Shown piece after piece: positions 5,157 through 6,679 of a stretch of 6,679 nt of DNA. The notes beneath the pieces were generated by a model. It made no database searches and was not told the DNA's origin. It saw only the letters and a list, made by a program, of their open reading frames with translations. A program made the translations under genes and the position numbers. The DNA is from JAAZNO01 sp964508025. GTDB lineage: Bacteria; Chloroflexota; Anaerolineae; B4-G1; SLSP01. The stretch covers positions 1 through 6,679 of the forward strand of contig CAZDSF010000131.1 of the NCBI GenBank assembly GCA_964508025.1, written 5' to 3'. How positions within the stretch are numbered: position 1 is the first letter of the stretch; every line of letters starts with the position of its first letter.

Positions 5157-5960
5157 ATGACAGAATCCGTAGCTTCACAAGGTTTCCCGGATCTTGCCCA
5201 GCTATTTAGCGCCGCACTCCAGGGGCTAACGGCGGAGCGTGAGGAGCTCAATGCCCTCGACGGTTTCAATGGCAACCATGGCGACAACATGGTTCAGAAT
5301 CTGCAGGTTGTCACCGAGGCGCTCGCGGCGCGCTCTGGAAGCGCTCCGGCAGATGCCTTACGTTACGCGGCCCAGGTATTACAGGTCCAAGGTAAAGGCG
5401 GCACCAGCCAGTATTATAGCCAGGGTTTGGGCCAGGCAGCCAGAGAACTTGAGGGTCATGCCGCTTTAGAACAAGGCGATGTGATGACTCTCATCCAATC
5501 GCTGCTTGGGGCCGTGCCGGCTGAAGGCCATCCGCAGCAAGGGCAGGCTGCGCCCAGTGTCCTTGATATGGTGTTGAATATGGCCGGTGCGCAGGCTGCG
5601 CCGCCTCGCGCTGCCTCCGCGCCGCAACCAACCCCCACCGCGTTGGGCAGCCTTCTCGATCTGGCAAGGGGGGTAATCACTAGACCGCCCTCACAAGTTG
5701 CATCGCCTCAACCAGCGCAGCCTCCTGCTACACCCCAGGCCGACAAGCTGGATATGGGGGATGTATTGGAACGGTTGTTGCCTGCTGGATTGGCCTTTTT
5801 ACAAGCCAAGCAGGCGGGCGCAGACACCTCACAGGCCATGCAGCAGGCTTTGATTGAAGCCTTGTTGGGTGGACAGAGCCAGAAACCTACAACGCCGCGC
5901 GCGGCATCAGGGAGTCTGATCGCGCAGCGCATGTTGCAAGCGTTTCTGGGGCGTAGATAG
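5157..5960 (+). CDS. Degenerate DhaL/DAK2-like domain protein with Pro/Ala-rich insert
   Basis: This 267-residue protein has GGAGG four bases before its ATG. Its N-terminal half resembles the DhaL (DAK2) ATP-binding domain of dihydroxyacetone kinases. LNALDGFNGNHGDNM (31-45) aligns with the DhaL metal loop L-D-x-x-I-G-D-G-D-H-G-x-N-M, but the two aspartates of D-G-D-H-G are N38 and N40 and the loop is two residues shorter. GKGGTSQYY (79-87) matches the DhaL GGTSG motif, and QGDVMTLIQSLLGAVPA (106-122) matches its P-G-D-R-T-M-L-D-A-L segment. A low-complexity stretch rich in Pro, Ala and Gln (about 123-195) follows. A helical C-terminus comes next, where LERLLPAGLAFLQAKQAGAD (204-223) resembles the end of DhaL. 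There is no signal peptide or membrane segment. Kinase activity is unlikely if the alignment is right; a structural or binding role is my inference. It lies 39 bases from the LysM gene and was probably co-transcribed with it. Confidence 0.8.
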   Translation: MTESVASQGFPDLAQLFSAALQGLTAEREELNALDGFNGNHGDNMVQNLQVVTEALAARSGSAPADALRYAAQVLQVQGKGGTSQYYSQGLGQAARELEGHAALEQGDVMTLIQSLLGAVPAEGHPQQGQAAPSVLDMVLNMAGAQAAPPRAASAPQPTPTALGSLLDLARGVITRPPSQVASPQPAQPPATPQADKLDMGDVLERLLPAGLAFLQAKQAGADTSQAMQQALIEALLGGQSQKPTTPRAASGSLIAQRMLQAFLGRR

Positions 5961-5999
5961 ATTGCGTATCGTAACCACACTACCTTAAGGAGGAATTTG

Positions 6000-6557
6000 A
6001 TGACCGAGGAAAAGAAGAAGAAGGGGCTTTTTGGCAAAGCGGTGGATGCTTTGACCACCCGTGATGAGAAAGCCGCTGCTGCTGAAGCGGCCCAGGCTGC
6101 GGAAGCTGCCGCCAAGGAAGCGGAAGCGGCCAAGGCCCAAGCCGCCCGCGAGGCGTCCCTCCGTCAACTTGCTGAGGCCAAGGCCGCTGAGGCCGAGCGC
6201 AAAGCCAAAGAGGTTGAGGCTGCGGCTAAGGCTGCCGAGGCGGAGGCTCGCGTCGCCGCTTCGCGCGCCAAGTTCGAGGCCGAAGCCGCCGCGCGCAAGC
6301 TGGCGCAGCAGCAGGAAATAGCAGCCGAAGAGGCCAGAATCGCTGCGGAGCGGGAGGCTGCCGTCGCCGCGGCCAAAGCTGCCGAAGAGGCCAAGAAGCG
6401 CACCTACGTGGTTAAGCCCGGCGATAGCCTGAGCAAGATCGCCAAGGAACAGCTGGGCAATGCTTCTCGCTGGCCGGAAATCTTCGAGCTCAACAAGGAT
6501 CAGATCAAGGATCCAAATCTCATCCGCGTGGGCCAGGAATTGAAACTGCCGGCGTAA
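6000..6557 (+). CDS. LysM-domain protein with long Ala/Glu/Lys helix and no signal peptide
   Basis: The protein has 185 residues. It starts with a basic patch and a short amphipathic-looking stretch (KKKKGLFGKAVDAL, 5-18). About 110 residues (22-132) of almost pure Ala, Glu, Lys, Arg and Gln follow, predicted as one long helix or coiled coil. The last 50 residues are a LysM domain: YVVKPGDSLSKIAKEQLGN (136-154), then WPEIFELNKDQI, then IRVGQELKLPA. This LysM resembles that of E. coli Kbp/YgaU, a cytoplasmic potassium-binding BON-LysM protein. No signal peptide is present, so the LysM domain probably does not bind peptidoglycan outside the cell. The ATG at 6000 follows AAGGAGG at 6 bases; the TTG directly before it is less likely. 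It is the second gene of the operon and ends 17 bases before a strong terminator. Its function and partner are unknown. Confidence 0.88.
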   Translation: MTEEKKKKGLFGKAVDALTTRDEKAAAAEAAQAAEAAAKEAEAAKAQAAREASLRQLAEAKAAEAERKAKEVEAAAKAAEAEARVAASRAKFEAEAAARKLAQQQEIAAEEARIAAEREAAVAAAKAAEEAKKRTYVVKPGDSLSKIAKEQLGNASRWPEIFELNKDQIKDPNLIRVGQELKLPA

Positions 6558-6574
6558 CCGCCAGGGTTTCTCGC

Positions 6575-6620
6575 AAGCGGTCCCCTTGAAGCATGCTTCA
6601 AGAGGACCGCTTATTATTTC
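6575..6620 (+). terminator. Intrinsic terminator of the DhaL-like / LysM operon
   Basis: A large hairpin pairs AAGCGGTCC (6575-6583) with GGACCGCTT (6604-6612). After a single C/A mismatch it continues into the perfect 18-bp palindrome CTTGAAGCATGCTTCAAG (6585-6602). A T-rich run (TTATTATTTCTT) follows on the plus strand. The long stem and the position 17 bases after the LysM stop codon make this a confident rho-independent terminator. Confidence 0.92.
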
Positions 6621-6649
6621 TTGCTTGATTTTTGCCCTACGGGTATAAT
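6621..6649 (+). promoter_or_regulatory. Promoter abutting the last gene, predicted leaderless
   Basis: A consensus TATAAT (6644-6649) has TTGCTT (6621-6626) 17 bases upstream, which matches only three of six -35 positions. Counting seven bases from the -10 box puts the transcription start at about 6656-6657, which is the A of the downstream ATG. Confidence 0.65.
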
Positions 6650-6656
6650 TACCTTC

Positions 6657-6679
6657 ATGAGTGACGATACCACCCCCAT
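6657..6679 (+). CDS. Start of an unidentified gene, cut by the window edge
   Basis: ATG at 6657 opens a frame reading MSDDTTP before the window ends. No Shine-Dalgarno sequence precedes it; instead a consensus -10 box ends seven bases upstream. This suggests a leaderless mRNA, in which translation starts at the 5' end of the transcript. Seven codons are too few to suggest a function, and the true start could lie further downstream. Confidence 0.45.

Noticed and set aside
6061..6403. Other-frame open frames inside the LysM gene
   Set aside because: They arise from the repetitive GCC/GAG/AAG codons of the Ala/Glu/Lys helix and give low-complexity Arg/Pro or Ser/Ala products.

Overview
The window is 6.7 kb of bacterial chromosome with a moderately high G+C content. 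It holds two genes on the minus strand (recX, rny), a divergent block of four genes on the plus strand, and the first few codons of a fifth. The gene set suggests a Chloroflexota-like or other non-proteobacterial lineage: RNase Y instead of RNase E, a RecX with the N-terminal 'RVNVYLDGEFAFGL' block, and a glyoxylate reductase close to the thermophile/archaeal GyaR type. This assignment is an inference and is weak, because no rRNA or other marker gene is present. No IS, CRISPR array, tRNA or rRNA was recognised.

Left part (1-2553, minus strand). recX and rny form a tight two-gene operon. The last two sense codons of recX (GAG GAG) serve as the Shine-Dalgarno sequence of rny. rny ends at a textbook intrinsic terminator with an 11-bp G+C-rich stem. 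Upstream of recX lie two successive stem-loops, each followed by a U-rich run, which looks like an attenuation or leader arrangement. The 230 bases beyond the rny terminator carry no recognisable gene. They contain a tandem 11-bp repeat resembling DnaA boxes and a strongly G-poor stretch.

Middle (2554-4025). About 300 bases hold no convincing gene but several compact inverted repeats. They are followed by a promoter, with a dyad across its -10 region, that drives a complete D-2-hydroxyacid dehydrogenase. This enzyme is very probably a glyoxylate reductase, and its catalytic Arg/Glu/His set is intact.

Right part (4026-6679, plus strand). A strong sigma70-type promoter drives a pentapeptide-repeat protein whose beta-helix is followed by two membrane segments. 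A second strong promoter, with an A+T-rich stem in the UP-element position, drives a likely two-gene operon. Its first gene is a DhaL/DAK2-like protein in which two metal-binding aspartates appear to be asparagines. Its second gene is a protein with no signal peptide, made of an Ala/Glu/Lys-rich helix and a C-terminal LysM domain. A large hairpin terminator closes this operon. Immediately after it, a TATAAT box sits seven bases before an ATG with no Shine-Dalgarno sequence, so the last gene, cut by the window edge, is probably leaderless.

The most unusual item is the two-gene unit at 5157-6557: an apparently catalytically disabled DhaL-type domain with a long Pro/Ala-rich insert, co-transcribed with a cytoplasmic LysM coiled-coil protein. 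I do not recognise this pairing as a described system.
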